From Novosphingobium sp. (lineage in GTDB: Bacteria; Pseudomonadota; Alphaproteobacteria; Sphingomonadales; Sphingomonadaceae): a stretch of DNA of 6,010 bases. Positions within the stretch are counted from its first letter, which is position 1, and each line of letters starts with the position of its first letter. The DNA lies in assembly GCA_028697875.1 (NCBI GenBank), contig JAQVEQ010000169.1:1-6010 (forward strand), given 5' to 3'. The notes below the pieces were generated by a model that saw nothing but the letters and a program-made list of their open reading frames with translations, made no database searches and had not been told where the DNA came from. The translations under genes and the position numbers were made by a program. Below are positions 5,445 to 6,010 of this stretch, piece after piece.

Positions 5445-6010
5445 CAATGCCTTCCGAAGAGCTTTTCGACATCGGCCATGGACAGTTTGACCCATGTCGG
5501 GCGGCCATGATTGCACTGGCCTGAACGGGGCGTGCGTTCCATTTCACGCAGCAGGGCGTTCATTTCCGGGACCGACAGGGTGCGTCCGGCCCGGACCGAT
5601 CCGTGGCAGGCCATGGTTGCCAGCACATGGTCCAGCTTCTCGCCCAGCAGGAGCGAGGCGCCATGCTGCGCAATATCGTCGGCCAGATCCTGCAGCAGCT
5701 TGTGCGGATCGCCGCCCTTGATCGCGGCAGGCATCGCGCGCACCAGCATGGCGCCCGGCCCGAAGCGTTCGATCGCGAGGCCGAGCCCGGCGAAATGTTC
5801 CGCCTGTTCTTCCAGCCTGTCGCAGGCCGGTTCGTCCAGTTCGACCACTTCGGGGATCAGCAGCGCCTGGCTGGCCGCCACGGCATCCTCCGCCCCGGCG
5901 GTGCGCAGCCGTTCCAGCACGAGCCGTTCGTGGGCGGCATGCTGGTCGACGATCACCAGTCCGTCCGCCGCCTCGGCCACGATATAGGTATTGGCGACTT
6001 GCCCGCGCGC
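5444..6010 (-). CDS. mutL: DNA mismatch repair protein MutL, C-terminal 188 residues (5' end outside window)
   Basis: The reading frame is open to the right edge, beginning A-R-G-Q-V-A-N-T-Y-I-V. The N-terminal ATPase domain is therefore beyond the window. This part is the C-terminal dimerisation and endonuclease domain. The metal-dependent nicking motif DQHA(x)2E(x)4E is intact (codons at about 5947-5912). The supporting motifs ACHGSVRAG and CNHGRPT, which complete the metal site, are present near the end. MutL proteins with this motif nick the unmethylated or new strand themselves, as in bacteria without MutH, which fits an alphaproteobacterium. The protein ends L-F-G-R-H. The usual motif reads C-P-H-G-R-P; here the second residue is Asn, and the Cys and His ligands are kept. 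The gene is followed directly, with overlap, by the small lipoprotein gene. Confidence 0.97.
   Translation of the reverse strand, partial: ARGQVANTYIVAEAADGLVIVDQHAAHERLVLERLRTAGAEDAVAASQALLIPEVVELDEPACDRLEEQAEHFAGLGLAIERFGPGAMLVRAMPAAIKGGDPHKLLQDLADDIAQHGASLLLGEKLDHVLATMACHGSVRAGRTLSVPEMNALLREMERTPRSGQCNHGRPTWVKLSMADVEKLFGRH
5450..5455 (-). promoter_or_regulatory. Ribosome binding site of the small lipoprotein gene, inside mutL
   Basis: Minus-strand GGAAGG lies five bases before ATG 5444 and within the last codons of mutL. It supports the overlapping start. Confidence 0.55.

Noticed and set aside
5224..5547. An Arg-rich 107-codon minus-strand frame overlapping the lipoprotein gene and mutL.
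   Set aside because: It is a shadow of two supported genes, with an amino-acid composition typical of a wrong frame in GC-rich DNA.

Overview
The window is GC-rich (my impression is well above 60%) and densely coded. It looks like an ordinary chromosomal stretch of an alphaproteobacterium, most likely Sphingomonadales (Erythrobacteraceae/Novosphingobium-like). The pointers are GC-biased codons, the style of the signal peptides and lipoboxes, and a MutL that carries its own endonuclease motif. The taxon is inferred from these features, not from any database match.

Layout, left to right. (1) A leftward TPR lipoprotein gene, cut by the left edge, starts at 391. (2) A 139-bp divergent intergenic region follows. 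(3) A rightward short-chain dehydrogenase/reductase (531-1532) starts with a twin-arginine-like signal. (4) A rightward ychF (1625-2725) encodes the universally conserved P-loop ATPase. (5) A rightward pair looks metal-related: a small exported Cys/His/Met protein (2768-3097) and an outer-membrane beta-barrel-like protein with a Met/His-rich N-terminus (3170-4444). An imperfect hairpin lies between them. (6) A rightward MaoC-like hot-dog hydratase (4466-4942) follows. (7) On the minus strand, the C-terminal part of mutL enters from the right edge and ends at 5444. Its stop overlaps the start of a small lipoprotein gene (5444-4944), which meets the MaoC gene tail-to-tail with one base between them.

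How they fit together. ychF, the metal-related pair and the MaoC gene share strand and, by chance or otherwise, reading frame, so they could be co-transcribed. Function groups only the middle pair, for which I infer envelope copper (or similar soft metal) handling. Neither protein is a textbook CopA or CopB. The pair sits between housekeeping genes with no visible mobile element, and it is the most plausible little-described unit in the window. The rest is recognisable housekeeping or envelope material. I see no tRNA, rRNA, CRISPR array, insertion sequence or origin. No stretch over 300 bases lacks a gene.
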